DNA of 64,000 nucleotides, from contig NZ_JAGSYH010000004.1 in NCBI RefSeq assembly GCF_025685685.1, positions 310,001 through 374,000 of the forward strand, given 5' to 3'. The stretch comes from Acidicapsa dinghuensis. GTDB taxonomy: Bacteria; Acidobacteriota; Terriglobia; Terriglobales; Acidobacteriaceae. Of the stretch, positions 25,863 through 36,957 are shown one piece after another; the first letter of the stretch is position 1, and every line of letters begins with the position of its first letter. Position numbers and translations under genes: made by a program. A model generated the notes under the pieces. That model did no database searches. It saw only the letters and a list, made by a program, of their open reading frames with translations, and was not told the DNA's origin.

Positions 25863-27464
25863 CTAAAGTCTGGTACTTGTGGTTACCGCGTAATCGATTT
25901 TGGCTGTCTCCTCGCTCGGCATCTTGTTTTGAGGTGACATTGTGGCTCTAGGAAGAAAAACTCGGAAACAGGTGAAACATCTTTCCCCTCGCCGATAACT
26001 CTTGCAGCTGATTCGTCCATCATATTTCTGAATAATGCCCTTGCTGATCCACAACCCCAGGCCAGTGCCCTTGGTTGATTTCGTACTAAAAAAGGGTTGA
26101 AACAAACGGTCCGCATCTTCGGGTTGGATACCAATGCCCGTATCAATGATGGAGATCATGACTCCCCGCTCATTACGCATCCAGTCCATAGTCTCGCGTA
26201 CATAAATGCCGAGAGTGCCCCCGTTTGGCATTGCTTGAATTGCATTTCCGATCAAATTAAGAAATACCTGCCGTAGCTCTACTGGGAATCCGTTTATCCA
26301 CGGTACCGGTGAGTACTTTTTGCGTACGGTGATACTGCTTGCGGAAAAAGCACGTTGCTGCAATTCGAGTACGCTATCCAGAAGATCCGGTAGATAAATC
26401 GATATCGGGTGTTTCGATTCCCGATAAAAACTTAATGTCTGCCGCGTGATGTGACTGACCCGCAACAGCTCCTGTTCTGCCAACTCTGCAAGCGACCGCG
26501 CCTCTTCGCTCAGCGAGGGGTGTTCGCGAAGCAGATAAAAAATGTTGGTGATCGCCGCTAAAGGATTGTTGATTTCGTGCGCAATAATACTGGCCAAGCG
26601 ACCCATCGCCGCCAACTTTTCTGTCTCCCGCAGAGCTTCTTCAGCACGTAGTTGTGCTGTGATGTCGCGTCCCACTTCAAGGACAGCGTTACTCTCTTCA
26701 TTCACAGTCTTCCGGTATGCGACGATGATCGTCGATCCATTCTTTGTTTTTTGGATCAGATTGCCTTCCCACAATTTATGCTCTCGCAGCGCGCGATCGA
26801 TCTCCGTTCTCGAAACTGGGAAGACGGTTTGCAAGAGCTTGTGCATATCGAGGCCAATCACCTCGTCACGCCGCCAGCCGAAAAGATTTTCCGCGCCAGT
26901 ATTCCAGAACTGGAGGGCGTCGCCATCCATCGCACGCACCATGATGGCCTCGGATGCGAGGTTCAGTAGCTCCGCCCGCATTCTAAATTCAGCTTCGCTC
27001 TGCCTGAGTTTTGCAGTCCGATCTTCCACCCGCTTTTCAAGGTCTTTGTTCAGTGCCTCCAGCATACGAGTCTTGCGATACAGCTCCACAAAGACACTGA
27101 TTTTTGCGCGCAGCACTTCAGGGACGACTGGCACGGAGATGTAGTCAACGGCACCTCGGCTGTATCCCAGGATCCTATCTGAATCCGTAAGGTGAACACC
27201 TGAGATGAAAATGATCGCCGTTTTCTGATAGCGAGGATGTTGGCGAATGACTTCGGCAAGCTCGAAGCCGTCGACCTCGGGCATACTCACATCCATGAGA
27301 ACGACAGCAACTTCGTTATTCTTCAATAAGAAACTAAGAGCCTCGTTCGCAGAGCGCGCCTTGATCAGGTTCTCGCCCAGATCTTCAAGGATCACCTCAT
27401 AACTTAGGAGCTTAGGCAGCTGATCGTCCACCATTAGGATGTTGACTTTGTCATCGGCGGTCAT
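25863..27464 (-). CDS. Soluble receiver-PAS-histidine kinase
   Basis: 533-aa cytoplasmic sensor. An N-terminal receiver domain (about 8-125) with phospho-acceptor D58 in LMDVSMPEVDGFE is followed by a coiled coil, a PAS domain (about 165-285, ending VLEVGRDITAQLRAEE) and a HisKA domain with H296 in IIAHEINNPLAAI. The ATPase domain shows FLNLIGNAIQAMP, DTGIGIQPED and GTGLGLWIS. No membrane segment. The ATG at 27464 follows AAGGAG at 9 nt and is preferred to the GTG at 27485. It lies about 100 bp downstream of the giant hybrid kinase gene on the same strand, so the two probably share a transcript and a phosphorelay. Confidence 0.88.
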   Translation of the reverse strand: MTADDKVNILMVDDQLPKLLSYEVILEDLGENLIKARSANEALSFLLKNNEVAVVLMDVSMPEVDGFELAEVIRQHPRYQKTAIIFISGVHLTDSDRILGYSRGAVDYISVPVVPEVLRAKISVFVELYRKTRMLEALNKDLEKRVEDRTAKLRQSEAEFRMRAELLNLASEAIMVRAMDGDALQFWNTGAENLFGWRRDEVIGLDMHKLLQTVFPVSRTEIDRALREHKLWEGNLIQKTKNGSTIIVAYRKTVNEESNAVLEVGRDITAQLRAEEALRETEKLAAMGRLASIIAHEINNPLAAITNIFYLLREHPSLSEEARSLAELAEQELLRVSHITRQTLSFYRESKHPISIYLPDLLDSVLELQQRAFSASSITVRKKYSPVPWINGFPVELRQVFLNLIGNAIQAMPNGGTLGIYVRETMDWMRNERGVMISIIDTGIGIQPEDADRLFQPFFSTKSTKGTGLGLWISKGIIQKYDGRISCKSYRRGERCFTCFRVFLPRATMSPQNKMPSEETAKIDYAVTTSTRL

Positions 27465-27567
27465 CGCTGCTGCTCCTTGGTTCACTCTATTGTTCGGCCC
27501 TTAAATTTGAATCTAATGTTGGACGTGCGATCAGGCTTTGGAGAACGATCTCAAACATAGATTCATC

Positions 27568-30500
27568 TCAACGATGCAACCACGTCCGCAAAGCAGTAAG
27601 TAGTTGTTCTGTGTTGACTGGCTTGGCTAAATACTCGGATGCGCCAGCCTCCAGGCATCTTTCACGATCACCCTTCATCGCTTTTGCTGTGAGCGCGATG
27701 ATTGGTAGTCGCCGCAACGTAGGATTTTGCCGGATAACCTGCATGGTTTCGTATCCATCCATTCCTGGCATCATGATATCCATGAGCACGATGGCCAAAT
27801 CTGGGGTCGATTCGATCATTTCAATTGCCTCGCGGCCCGTTCCCGCCGATAGCACTTCCATGCCACGACGTTCCAGTACGCTACTCACAGCAAAAATATT
27901 GCGCACATCATCGTCGACGACGAGCACCTTGCGGCTAGAGAGCGCGTCATCCGACCTGTGCAAACGATCGAGCATATGTTGTTTTTCACGGGGAAGATCG
28001 GCGATCACTCGGTGCAGAAATAGCGCTGTTTCGTCTAGCAATCGTTCGGGCGACTCGACATCCTTGACAACCACGCTGCGGGCCAGCGTATGAAGTTGAG
28101 CGTCCTCTTCTGGAGTGAGCGCCCTTCCAGTGAAGACGACCACCGGTATGTCTTTGAGTCCCGGATCATCGCGAAGTTGAGCTAGTACGTCGAAACCACT
28201 CATATCGGGAAGACGGAGGTCGAGAACAACACAATCGTAGCTTCCTTTTGACAGAGAGTGAAGAGCGCTGCTTCCGGAAGAAGCGATATCAATTTCGATG
28301 TCTTCATACCCGAGCAATTCGTGAATGGCAAATTGTTCCGCTGGATTGTCTTCTACTACCAGAAGCCGTTTGCGGCGGCGCTGCGAATAGTCCCGGATAC
28401 GAGCTAGAGCTGCATCAAGCTCTTCCGTTGTCGAAGGCTTCGTGACGTAGGCAAAAGCGCCACGCGACAACCCATGATGCCGATCCTCGTCCAACGTGAG
28501 CATTTGAACTGGGATATGTCGCGTTCCTGGATCCTGTTTGAAATGATTCAATACTGTCCAGCCGAGCATGTCTGGAAGAAACACATCCAGCGAGATCGCC
28601 GTCGGACTATGCTCGTGCGCCAACGACAACGCTTCGGCTCCGGTACTGGCAATCAAAGCTTTGAAACCGTTGTCTCGGGAAAGATCGCACAGCACGCGAG
28701 CATAGTGTGGATCATCTTCGACGATTAGCAACACACTATCACCAGGCTGCAAATTGTCGCGATCATCCTCAATTCGCACATCCTGCTCGACCACCGCAAC
28801 AGTGGTCAAAAAGGCCGGTGTATTCGAAGGGGCGTTACTCTTTTCACTGTTCCGTTGCGCTACTGGCACTGCTGGACCGACATAGGTCTGCGGCAAATAA
28901 AGCGTGAACGTACTTCCTTGACCGGGTGAGCTCTTCAGCTGAATCTCGCCTCCGAGCAAGTTAGCCAACTCACGGCTGATAGCGAGCCCCAGGCCGGTTC
29001 CGCCAAATTTTCGGCTGGTGCCGGCATCTGCCTGCTGGAATGCTTCAAAGATGATGCGTTGTTTTTCAGGCGCAATGCCGATCCCGGTGTCGCTTACTTC
29101 GAACGCAATGACGGAGCCCGCGCCGTTCAGAATCGGATGATCCGTACTCCAGCCAGAGGTAGCCTTCGAGACCAAGAGTTTTACACTTCCATGGTCGGTG
29201 AACTTGAAGGCGTTCGAGAGCAGGTTTTTCAAGACTTGTTGCAGGCGCTTCGAATCTGTGACCAGACTGCGGCCCATTTTATGATCGGCTGCCACTTCAA
29301 AGGACAATTTGCGATTCTCGGCCTCATGCCGGAATGGGCGAGCAATTCCATCCAGCATCGCGCTGAAAAAGACCTCTTCAGCTTCGACAGAAACCGTTCC
29401 TGATTCGATCTTCGACAAATCCAAGATGTCGCTGATCAGATTGAGCAGGTCTGTTCCGGCGCCATGGATGGTGCGGGCGAATTCCACCTGCTTAGGCGAG
29501 AGACTGCCATCGGGATTCTCCGCCAGTTGCTGGCCCAGCACTAGGATGCTGTTCAGCGGAGTACGTAGCTCGTGGGACATGTTAGCCAGGAACTCGGACT
29601 TGTATTTCGACGTCAGGGCAAGTTCCCGTGCCTTTTCTTCGAGCGCGCGCCGGGCCTGTTCAATCTCCTGGTTCTTGCGCTCGACTTCATAGTTTTGTTC
29701 AGCAAGCTGCTGAGCCTTCTGAGCAAGCTGTTCGTTGGTCTGCTGCAGTTCCTTCTTTTGCGTCTGCAGTTCGGCTGCAAGCTGCTGCGACTGCTTCAGC
29801 AGACCCTCGGTCTGCATGGTCGCTTCAATCGAGTTGAGAACGATGCCGATGCTCGACGTGAGCTGCTCGAGAAACGCCAGGTGTGACGCAGTAAATATGC
29901 TCAGACTGGCAAGTTCTATTACTGCCTTGACGCGGTCCTCAAAGAGTACGGGTAGCACAATGACATTTTTCGGCGGTGTTTTGAACAGCCCGGAGCGAAT
30001 GGGCGAGGTCTTCTTCGGCAGGTCGGTGATCAAAATCCTCCGCTTCTCTGATGCACACTGACCCACCAGACCTTCGCCAATTCTGATTTCCGAAATGTGG
30101 CCTTCAGGTGTGTCCGCATAAGTCGAGAGCAATACGAGCGCACCGGTCTCCGCCGAAGGTTCGCTGCCGCCCATTTGATAGATAATGCCCTGCTGCGCAT
30201 TCACTAGAGGCGCCAACTCGGAAAGCAGCATGCGGCCCACAGTGCCAAGGTCGCGCTGTCCCTGCAACATGCCGGTGAACCGAGCAAGATTGGTTTTAAG
30301 CCAATCCTGCTCGGTGTTGCGGTCAGTGGTGAGCCGCAGGTTGTCAATCATCGTATTGATGTTGTCTTTGAGCTCGGCAACCTCGCCGCGGGCTTCGACC
30401 TGGATGGATCGGGTGAGATCGCCTTTCGTCACTGCGGTTGCAACTTCAGCGATTGCACGTACCTGGTTGGTGAGATTGTCGGCAAGGAGGTTCACGTTGC

Positions 30501-33500
30501 CGGTCAGATCCTTCCATGTTCCGGCAGCTCCAGGCACATTGGCCTGCCCGCCAAGACGTCCTTCCACGCCGACTTCACGTGCTACGGTCGTCACCTGGTC
30601 GGCAAATGTCGCCAGTGTGTCTGTCATGTTATTGATCGTTTCGGCGAGGGCCGCCACTTCTCCTTTGGCGTTCACGGTGAGTTTCTGCGTGAGGGCGCCA
30701 TTGGCAACGGCTGTAACCACCTTGACGATGCCACGCACCTGCTCGGTGAGGTTGGCCGCCATTACGTTAACGTTATCGGTTAGATCTTTCCACGTCCCGG
30801 CAACGCCCGGTACCTGTGCCTGGCCGCCGAGTTTACCTTCGGTTCCCACTTCACGAGCGACTCGCGTGACCTCAGCTGCAAATGCGTTGAGCTGATCGAC
30901 CATGGTATTGATAGTGTCTTTGAGCTCAAGAATCTCGCCTTTTACATCGACTGTGATTTTGCGTGACAAGTCGCCGCGTGCCACTGCCGTTGTCACCTGA
31001 GCGATGTTTCTCACCTGCGCAGTCAGGTTACCGGCCATCGCGTTCACGGAATCAGTCAGGTCCTTCCATGTCCCGGCGACACCGGGAACATTCGCCTGTC
31101 CGCCGAGCCGCCCCTCCGATCCAACTTCGCGAGCTACGCGCGTGACTTCGGCTGCAAACGAGCGAAGCTGCTCGACCATGGTGTTGAGCGTTTCTTTGAG
31201 CTGCAGAATTTCGCCGCGGACGTCAACAGTGATCTTGCGCGAGAGATCGCCGTTCGCAATGGCAGTCGCCACCTCTGCGATGTTGCGCACTTGTGCGGTA
31301 AGGTTACCGGCCATGAAGTTCACCGAGTCGGTGAGATCTTTCCATGTGCCGGCCACACCAGGCACCGCGGCTTGTCCGCCAAGCTTTCCATCGGTGCCTA
31401 CTTCACGAGCCACGCGAGTCACTTCGCCGGCAAACGCATTGAGCTGGTCGACCATGGTGTTAATGGTGTTTTTCAGCTCGAGAATTTCTCCCTTTACGTC
31501 GACCGTGATCTTGCGCGAAAGGTCGCCGCGAGCTACGGCTGTCGTTACCTCTGCGATGTTTCTCACCTGCCCGGTAAGATTAGAGGCCATCGAGTTCACG
31601 GAGTCGGTAAGGTCTTTCCATGTTCCGGCTACGCCGGGAACGTTGGCTTGTCCGCCAAGACGTCCGTCCGTACCAACTTCGCGGGCCACGCGCGTTACCT
31701 CGCCCGCGAAGCGGTTCAGCTGATCCACCATCGTGTTGATGGTTTCTTTCAGCAGCAGAATCTCGCCGCTTACGTTCACGGTGATTTTCTTGGAGAGATC
31801 GCCGTTCGCGATTGCGGTGGCCACTTCGGCAATATTTCTTACCTGGCCTGTCAGGTTCGAGGCCATCGAGTTGACGTTGTCGGTGAGATCTTTCCATGTG
31901 CCGGCCACGCCCGATACTTTCGCCTGTCCGCCGAGCTTTCCTTCTGTACCTACTTCGCGAGCAACACGGGTTACTTCGCTGGCGAATGCATTGAGCTGAT
32001 CGACCATGGTGTTGATCGTGTCTTTGAGCTCGAGAATCTCACCTTTCACGTCTACGGTGATCTTGCGCGAAAGATCGCCACGGGCCACGGCGGTGGCTAC
32101 CTCAGCGATATTTCTCACCTGGCCTGTGAGGTTTGAAGCCATGAAATTCACGTTGTCGGTAAGGTCTTTCCAAGTGCCGGCAACGCCCGAAACCTGTGCC
32201 TGGCCGCCGAGCTTGCCGTCGGTGCCGACCTCGCGGGCGACGCGGGTTACCTCGCCAGCAAAGGCATTGAGCTGATCGACCATGGTGTTGATGGTGTTTT
32301 TGAGCTCGAGAATTTCGCCCTTCACATCCACAGTGATCTTGCGGGAAAGGTCGCCGCGAGCCACAGCTGTTGTAACCTCGGCAATGTTTCTCACCTGCGC
32401 AGTCAGATTGCCAGCCATCGAGTTGACCGAGTCCGTCAGATCCTTCCATGTTCCAGCCACGCCAGGCACATTTGCCTGTCCGCCAAGCCTGCCCTCGGTG
32501 CCTACTTCGCGGGCGACGCGTGTCACTTCGCCGGCGAACCGGTTGAGCTGGTCAACCATTGTATTCAAGGTTTCTTTGAGCTGCAGAATTTCTCCACGCA
32601 CATCGACCGTGATCTTGCGCGAAAGGTCGCCGTTAGCGATGGCGGTTGCTACTTCTGCGATGTTTCTCACCTGACCGGTGAGGTTTCCGGCCATGAAGTT
32701 TACGTTGTCGGTGAGATCTTTCCACGTGCCGGCGACGCCAGGCACATTGGCCTGGCCTCCCAGCTTACCTTCTGTACCCACCTCACGAGCCACGCGCGTC
32801 ACTTCTCCGGCGAAGGCATTAAGCTGATCGACCATCGTGTTGATGGTGTCTTTCAGCTCCAGAATTTCGCCCTTCACATCCACGGTGATCTTGCGCGAGA
32901 GATCGCCATAGGCCACGGCCGTCGTTACCTCAGCGATGTTTCTTACCTGCGCCGTCAGGTTCCCGGCCATCGCGTTGACTGAATCTGTCAGGTCCTTCCA
33001 CGTGCCGGCCACGCCGGGCACAACCGCCTGGCCGCCAAGCTTGCCATCCGTACCCACTTCTCGGGCTACGCGTGTCACCTCCGAGGCAAAGGAGCGCAAC
33101 TGGTCGACCATGGTGTTGATGGCCTCTTTCAGCTGCAGAATTTCTCCTCGCACATCGACGGTGATCTTGCGGGAAAGGTCACCGCTGGCCACAGCCGTGG
33201 CAACTTCGGCAATGTTTCTCACCTGGCCTGTTAGGTTCGAAGCCATCGAATTGACGGAATCCGTCAGATCTTTCCACGTGCCGGCAACCCCAGGCACCTT
33301 TGCCTGTCCGCCGAGTTTACCGTCCGTACCTACCTCGCGGGCCACACGCCCCACCTCTTCGGTAAACACGCCGAGCTGCTGAATCATGGTGTTGACGATG
33401 TTTGCCGAGCGCAGGAACTCGCCTTCGAGAGGGCGTCCATCCACGTCGAGCCGCACTGTGCGTGTGAGATTGCCTTGGGCTACCGCCGCGATGGCGTGTG

Positions 33501-33879
33501 TAACCTCGGTTGTCAGGCGTAGCAGGTCTTCTACCAGCGTGTTGACAGACACTTCCATGTCATCCCACGCACCCCGGCGTTGCTGTATACGAATCCGCTC
33601 CCGGGTCTTGCCCTCTTTCCCCACCGCCTGGCCGACTCGCTTTAACTCCATGGCCATTTGTTCGTTGGCCGCAACAATCTCGTTAAAGTTGTCGGCTATC
33701 TTGCCTGGCAATCCAATCCACGTACCAGGAAGGCGAACGCTGAAATCGCCATTCTTCATTGTTTGCAGACTTCCGAGAATCGCGGCGAGATATTCCTGGG
33801 ATGTAGATTCTAAAGTCCCATCGTCGTTAGACGTGGGCCCTTGCTGGCCGCCAACGGAGTCCTCCACAGCTGTGCTCAT
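27568..33879 (-). CDS. Giant soluble hybrid histidine kinase with eleven tandem HAMP-type repeats
   Basis: 2103 aa. After a short head and one degenerate unit come eleven 92-residue repeats (about residues 170-1182), each with [27 protein letters not shown] and [11 protein letters not shown], the poly-HAMP architecture known from fungal group III (Nik1/Os-1) and some bacterial osmosensing kinases. Then GAF (about 1200-1350), coiled coil, HisKA with H1436 in [15 protein letters not shown], HATPase (about 1540-1660) and three receiver domains (about 1715-1830, 1838-1955, 1983-2100). No membrane segment. The ATG at 33879 follows GGAGAG and is preferred to the upstream in-frame start at 34023. 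Signal unknown. The second kinase gene follows in the same direction. Confidence 0.92.
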   Translation of the reverse strand: MSTAVEDSVGGQQGPTSNDDGTLESTSQEYLAAILGSLQTMKNGDFSVRLPGTWIGLPGKIADNFNEIVAANEQMAMELKRVGQAVGKEGKTRERIRIQQRRGAWDDMEVSVNTLVEDLLRLTTEVTHAIAAVAQGNLTRTVRLDVDGRPLEGEFLRSANIVNTMIQQLGVFTEEVGRVAREVGTDGKLGGQAKVPGVAGTWKDLTDSVNSMASNLTGQVRNIAEVATAVASGDLSRKITVDVRGEILQLKEAINTMVDQLRSFASEVTRVAREVGTDGKLGGQAVVPGVAGTWKDLTDSVNAMAGNLTAQVRNIAEVTTAVAYGDLSRKITVDVKGEILELKDTINTMVDQLNAFAGEVTRVAREVGTEGKLGGQANVPGVAGTWKDLTDNVNFMAGNLTGQVRNIAEVATAIANGDLSRKITVDVRGEILQLKETLNTMVDQLNRFAGEVTRVAREVGTEGRLGGQANVPGVAGTWKDLTDSVNSMAGNLTAQVRNIAEVTTAVARGDLSRKITVDVKGEILELKNTINTMVDQLNAFAGEVTRVAREVGTDGKLGGQAQVSGVAGTWKDLTDNVNFMASNLTGQVRNIAEVATAVARGDLSRKITVDVKGEILELKDTINTMVDQLNAFASEVTRVAREVGTEGKLGGQAKVSGVAGTWKDLTDNVNSMASNLTGQVRNIAEVATAIANGDLSKKITVNVSGEILLLKETINTMVDQLNRFAGEVTRVAREVGTDGRLGGQANVPGVAGTWKDLTDSVNSMASNLTGQVRNIAEVTTAVARGDLSRKITVDVKGEILELKNTINTMVDQLNAFAGEVTRVAREVGTDGKLGGQAAVPGVAGTWKDLTDSVNFMAGNLTAQVRNIAEVATAIANGDLSRKITVDVRGEILQLKETLNTMVEQLRSFAAEVTRVAREVGSEGRLGGQANVPGVAGTWKDLTDSVNAMAGNLTAQVRNIAQVTTAVARGDLSRKITVDVKGEILELKDTINTMVDQLNAFAAEVTRVAREVGTEGKLGGQAQVPGVAGTWKDLTDNVNVMAANLTEQVRGIVKVVTAVANGALTQKLTVNAKGEVAALAETINNMTDTLATFADQVTTVAREVGVEGRLGGQANVPGAAGTWKDLTGNVNLLADNLTNQVRAIAEVATAVTKGDLTRSIQVEARGEVAELKDNINTMIDNLRLTTDRNTEQDWLKTNLARFTGMLQGQRDLGTVGRMLLSELAPLVNAQQGIIYQMGGSEPSAETGALVLLSTYADTPEGHISEIRIGEGLVGQCASEKRRILITDLPKKTSPIRSGLFKTPPKNVIVLPVLFEDRVKAVIELASLSIFTASHLAFLEQLTSSIGIVLNSIEATMQTEGLLKQSQQLAAELQTQKKELQQTNEQLAQKAQQLAEQNYEVERKNQEIEQARRALEEKARELALTSKYKSEFLANMSHELRTPLNSILVLGQQLAENPDGSLSPKQVEFARTIHGAGTDLLNLISDILDLSKIESGTVSVEAEEVFFSAMLDGIARPFRHEAENRKLSFEVAADHKMGRSLVTDSKRLQQVLKNLLSNAFKFTDHGSVKLLVSKATSGWSTDHPILNGAGSVIAFEVSDTGIGIAPEKQRIIFEAFQQADAGTSRKFGGTGLGLAISRELANLLGGEIQLKSSPGQGSTFTLYLPQTYVGPAVPVAQRNSEKSNAPSNTPAFLTTVAVVEQDVRIEDDRDNLQPGDSVLLIVEDDPHYARVLCDLSRDNGFKALIASTGAEALSLAHEHSPTAISLDVFLPDMLGWTVLNHFKQDPGTRHIPVQMLTLDEDRHHGLSRGAFAYVTKPSTTEELDAALARIRDYSQRRRKRLLVVEDNPAEQFAIHELLGYEDIEIDIASSGSSALHSLSKGSYDCVVLDLRLPDMSGFDVLAQLRDDPGLKDIPVVVFTGRALTPEEDAQLHTLARSVVVKDVESPERLLDETALFLHRVIADLPREKQHMLDRLHRSDDALSSRKVLVVDDDVRNIFAVSSVLERRGMEVLSAGTGREAIEMIESTPDLAIVLMDIMMPGMDGYETMQVIRQNPTLRRLPIIALTAKAMKGDRERCLEAGASEYLAKPVNTEQLLTALRTWLHR
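30320..33370. repeat. Eleven 276-bp tandem repeats inside the hybrid kinase gene
   Basis: The coding repeats are highly similar at DNA level across about 3 kb, alternating between a few sub-types (for example the linker variants with [18 protein letters not shown] and QLKETLNTM). Such a block can expand or shrink by recombination in frame, and is a place where short-read assembly may miscount units. Confidence 0.9.
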
Positions 33880-34177
33880 ATTTTTCTCTCCGGATTCAAA
33901 AGGAAGGGTAGGCAAGAATCTGCGATCGCTTAACTGAAAATAAGCTATACGAAGCCATTGATGGCTCTGATGCGAGCCGGTTTGGACGAGTTGTCTGGGC
34001 TCCAAAATCATCCAGGGGCACACACCCAGATTGCGTCGGTTGGATCGAATTTCTTTATCTATATCTAAATGTTGCGATTTCAGGATGAGTAAGGGCAGCC
34101 GAAATTTGAGTCAATCAACTTCCGGGGACTCGTACGGCGGTGGCATGGGCACATGAACCAGGCTTAAACGGAGACGT
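33880..34177. other. Upstream region of the hybrid kinase gene
   Basis: About 300 bp that should hold the promoter of the kinase operon. The kinase frame stays open to 34023 but with no ribosome site. Nothing else is recognised. Confidence 0.35.
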
Positions 34178-34640
34178 CTACTTCTCCAACCGCTTCAACC
34201 TGTTCGCCAGCAATTCCTGTTCCCGCAGGTTCTTTGTCATTGCAATGGCGCGTTGAATCTCTTCACGCCCCCCAGAGAACCTGCCCACAAGGAACGGTCC
34301 TGATCCGGCAGCAAGACCGCCTCACCATTGCTTCCCCGGCGGCCCGCGGTGCGCGACCCATTCAGTTCCATCAGAGCAAGAAGTGCGTGAACTTCCGATT
34401 CTTCCGGAGAAGTTGCACGAGCATGCGCGAGACGCGGCGCCTCCTCAGATAGAGGCTCCCGCATCCATTCATCGCCCGAGGCGATCTCCGTCGTGGTGAG
34501 TCCGCCGATCAGACGCAACGTGAGCGCGATGCGTCCTTCCTCGGGAAGCACCGGATGGCACGCAGTGAAGAAACGCGTAGAAAACACCCCTGCCGCGCTT
34601 TGGATCCCGATACTCCATACCATCCCATCGTTTTCCATCC
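34178..34640 (-). pseudogene. ECF sigma factor of the DUF6596 type, decayed
   Basis: Fragments in order on the minus strand match an ECF sigma factor with C-terminal DUF6596: TACHPVLPEEGRIALTLRLIGG and LTTTEIA (start of the sigma-4 region), then, after an internal deletion of the recognition helix and following segment, EESEVHALLALMELNGSRT and VLLPDQDRSLW. A frameshift near 34240 leads to EIQRAIAMTKNLREQELLAN and the natural end LKRLEK at 34178. The N-terminal sigma-2 region is missing; the fucose permease gene ends at this edge. Clearly non-functional. Confidence 0.75.
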
Positions 34641-34684
34641 GGACGTTCAGAAACGTGATAGAGCTGGGCGTCGCGAATCAGTGG

Positions 34685-35698
34685 CTAACGATTGCTCACG
34701 GCCAGCAACGTTGTGGCGCAGACGAGGCACAGCAGCCCCGGAGCCAGCAGCATCTTTGACTTGCCCGACGCCTTCGACCACTCTCCTGTAAGTACACCTG
34801 ATAGCGTCGCCGTCAGGATCATAAAGATCTGGAACAATCCCCAGCCTACAGAGGTACCCAGCGTGCCGAGATAGGCCGCGCTCATGCCGTAGAGAGCAAA
34901 GGCCCCCATCCACAGGATGCCCATATAAGTCGGCAAAAACGCGTCTGTTGCTGTGCGTCCGAAGCCTTTCCAGCTTCGATTGCGTTGCAGCAAATAAAGG
35001 CTGTACAGAATATTTGGCAAAAAGCCGCCAAGCAGGCCGACAGGCCACACAGCATAAGCTGCACGCGGCGCGGAGTTACCAATGCTTACAGCCCGCTCCG
35101 CTATCTGTTGCCCAAAGGCAAATGAGAAGTTCAGCATCGGCGCCATCAATCCGCACACGATGGCCATCAACACCGCGCTGCCATATCGGTTTGCACTGCT
35201 GCTTTGCGAAGCAGCTTTATCATCCCGATCGCGAATCTGACCAGCCCACGAGGAGAGCGCGATGCCAACAATCATCGCAACCACGCCGGCAAATACCTCG
35301 ATCAGTGCATGCGTGCTTACCTGCGATCCGTGCTGCACGAGCAGTGGAACCAGCGTCCCCAGCACCGTGCCCAGACCAACAATGATGGCATAGGCAAGCC
35401 CAAGCCCAAGCCTCCGCACCGAGATGCCGAATAAGATCTGCGCAATACCCCATCCAGCCCCAAAGAGAAACGGTACTGCAATATCAGCCAGCGAAAGCCC
35501 GCGATACACCACGAATAGCTGATCGACCAGCATAAGAGCCAACGCCCACGGAAGAATCAACAACGAGACAATGCTGAAGACAAGCCAGATGTGCTCCCAT
35601 TGCCAGCTTCGGCTGAATTTCATCGGCAGCATGCAATTGCCCGACATCAATCCGGCAATCAACGTCAACACGATTCCCAGCGAAAGATGCGGCGCCAC
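34685..35698 (-). CDS. RhaT-family sugar/proton symporter, probably for L-fucose
   Basis: 337 aa with about ten membrane segments. The N-terminus GIVLTLIAGLMSGNCMLPMKF and the segment WGIAQILFGISVRRLGLGLA are typical of the L-rhamnose-proton symporter RhaT. Its GTG start directly follows the stop of the fuconate dehydratase gene with no gap. Because the operon is for L-fucose breakdown and rhamnose genes are absent, L-fucose is the likely substrate; this is inference from context. Last gene of the operon. Confidence 0.82.
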   Translation of the reverse strand: MAPHLSLGIVLTLIAGLMSGNCMLPMKFSRSWQWEHIWLVFSIVSLLILPWALALMLVDQLFVVYRGLSLADIAVPFLFGAGWGIAQILFGISVRRLGLGLAYAIIVGLGTVLGTLVPLLVQHGSQVSTHALIEVFAGVVAMIVGIALSSWAGQIRDRDDKAASQSSSANRYGSAVLMAIVCGLMAPMLNFSFAFGQQIAERAVSIGNSAPRAAYAVWPVGLLGGFLPNILYSLYLLQRNRSWKGFGRTATDAFLPTYMGILWMGAFALYGMSAAYLGTLGTSVGWGLFQIFMILTATLSGVLTGEWSKASGKSKMLLAPGLLCLVCATTLLAVSNR

Positions 35699-36952
35699 TC
35701 AGCGGCCCTCCGCCTTTGGCACGATCATGTCTGTCGACGCGCCGGGCTGCTGCGGAGTTCTGTAGACTCCACCTGCGACCTCTGCCGGATAAACAAAGTG
35801 CTCGCGCAGATGAGGAATGTGCTCCAAAAAAACAACTTCATGATCAAGCGCAATATGGTTGAACAGCACCAGATGCTGGTGAATCTGGCCCATGTCCCCA
35901 ACATGCGGCACGACAGGCAATCCAAACTTTTTTGCCATCAGGCTGACAACCAGAAATTCGTTTACGCCTGCAAGACGCGTGCAGTCGGCCTGCACATAAT
36001 GCACTGCCTTGTATTCCAGAAAATTCTTGAAGAGCACGCGATTGGAAACATGCTCGCCTAACGCGATATAAACCGGGGCAATCTCGCGTGCCAGAGCAGC
36101 ATGCCCGGCAATGTCGTCAGGATGGGTCGGCTCTTCAATCCACAACGGACGAAATGCTGCGAGTTGGCGGCACATCACACGCGCCTTCGGCAGGTTCCAC
36201 CGCTGGTTTGCGTCGAACATCACAATGCCGTCGTCACCTGCGATTTCACGCAGCATTGCAGCCCGGCGCAGATCACGCGCCTCGTCAGCAGAACCTACTT
36301 TGAGCTTGAATGCGCGAAAGCCCTTATCCATGGCTTGTTTGGTAAGCTCGCGCACCTTGGCATCGTCATACGCCATCCAGCCCACCGAGGTGTCGTACCC
36401 TGGATATCCGGAACGAAGAATCGGCTCACGTGTGCTACGGCTCGATCGATGCGCGCGCAACAGTTCAAGCACCTCAGTCTCACTCAGCACATCTTCCACA
36501 TAGCTGAGATCGAGTGTTGCCAGTACCTCTTCCGGAGTAATATCCAACAGCAGCTTCCACAGCGGCACGCCGCGGCTCTTTGCCCAAAGATCGAAACAAG
36601 CATTGACGATGGACGCGAGGGCTAAATGTACAACACCCTTATGAGGCCCAAGCCAGCGCAATGATGGATCATCCGCAAGCTGCCGTGAAAACGCTCCAAA
36701 CTGCGCCATCAGCTCATTGATCTCGCGGCCCACAAGCCGGCCGGCCAATCTGTCGATAGCATCACAAACAAGTCTGTTTCCTGCGCCAAGCGTCAGAGCG
36801 ATGCCCGATCCGGAAATCGCTCCGTCAGTCTCCAGCCGCGTGATGGCCATGCCATATTCCGGATCGGTATGCACCGAATCCGATCCCGCTCCGGGAGGAA
36901 GAGTATAGCGGGCATCCACTGACCGCACACTTCGAATCACGCAACTCATCAT
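35699..36952 (-). CDS. L-fuconate dehydratase (enolase superfamily)
   Basis: 417-aa enzyme converting L-fuconate to 2-keto-3-deoxy-L-fuconate. Diagnostic features: N-terminal DPEYGMAITRLETD, HKGVVHLALASIVNACFDLW, the catalytic Lys in FRAFKLKVG, metal ligands in MFDANQRWN and WIEEPTHPDD with a Glu, and the C-terminal HVGDMGQIHQHL histidine. It is the bacterial counterpart of ENOSF1/XCC4069. Two adjacent ATGs (36952, 36949) are possible. It starts 5 bp after the SDR gene stop and abuts the permease gene. Central enzyme of the non-phosphorylating fucose pathway; a lactonase and the aldolase step are not in the window. Confidence 0.9.
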   Translation of the reverse strand: MMSCVIRSVRSVDARYTLPPGAGSDSVHTDPEYGMAITRLETDGAISGSGIALTLGAGNRLVCDAIDRLAGRLVGREINELMAQFGAFSRQLADDPSLRWLGPHKGVVHLALASIVNACFDLWAKSRGVPLWKLLLDITPEEVLATLDLSYVEDVLSETEVLELLRAHRSSRSTREPILRSGYPGYDTSVGWMAYDDAKVRELTKQAMDKGFRAFKLKVGSADEARDLRRAAMLREIAGDDGIVMFDANQRWNLPKARVMCRQLAAFRPLWIEEPTHPDDIAGHAALAREIAPVYIALGEHVSNRVLFKNFLEYKAVHYVQADCTRLAGVNEFLVVSLMAKKFGLPVVPHVGDMGQIHQHLVLFNHIALDHEVVFLEHIPHLREHFVYPAEVAGGVYRTPQQPGASTDMIVPKAEGR

Positions 36953-36957
36953 TCCGC

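Noticed and set aside
30320..33370. CRISPR-like or satellite array
   Set aside because: The 276-bp periodicity is coding and in frame; there are no short repeats with unique spacers.
30185..33937. Several long plus-strand frames opposite the hybrid kinase
   Set aside because: They repeat with the 276-bp period and are the complementary strand of the HAMP units; no ribosome sites.
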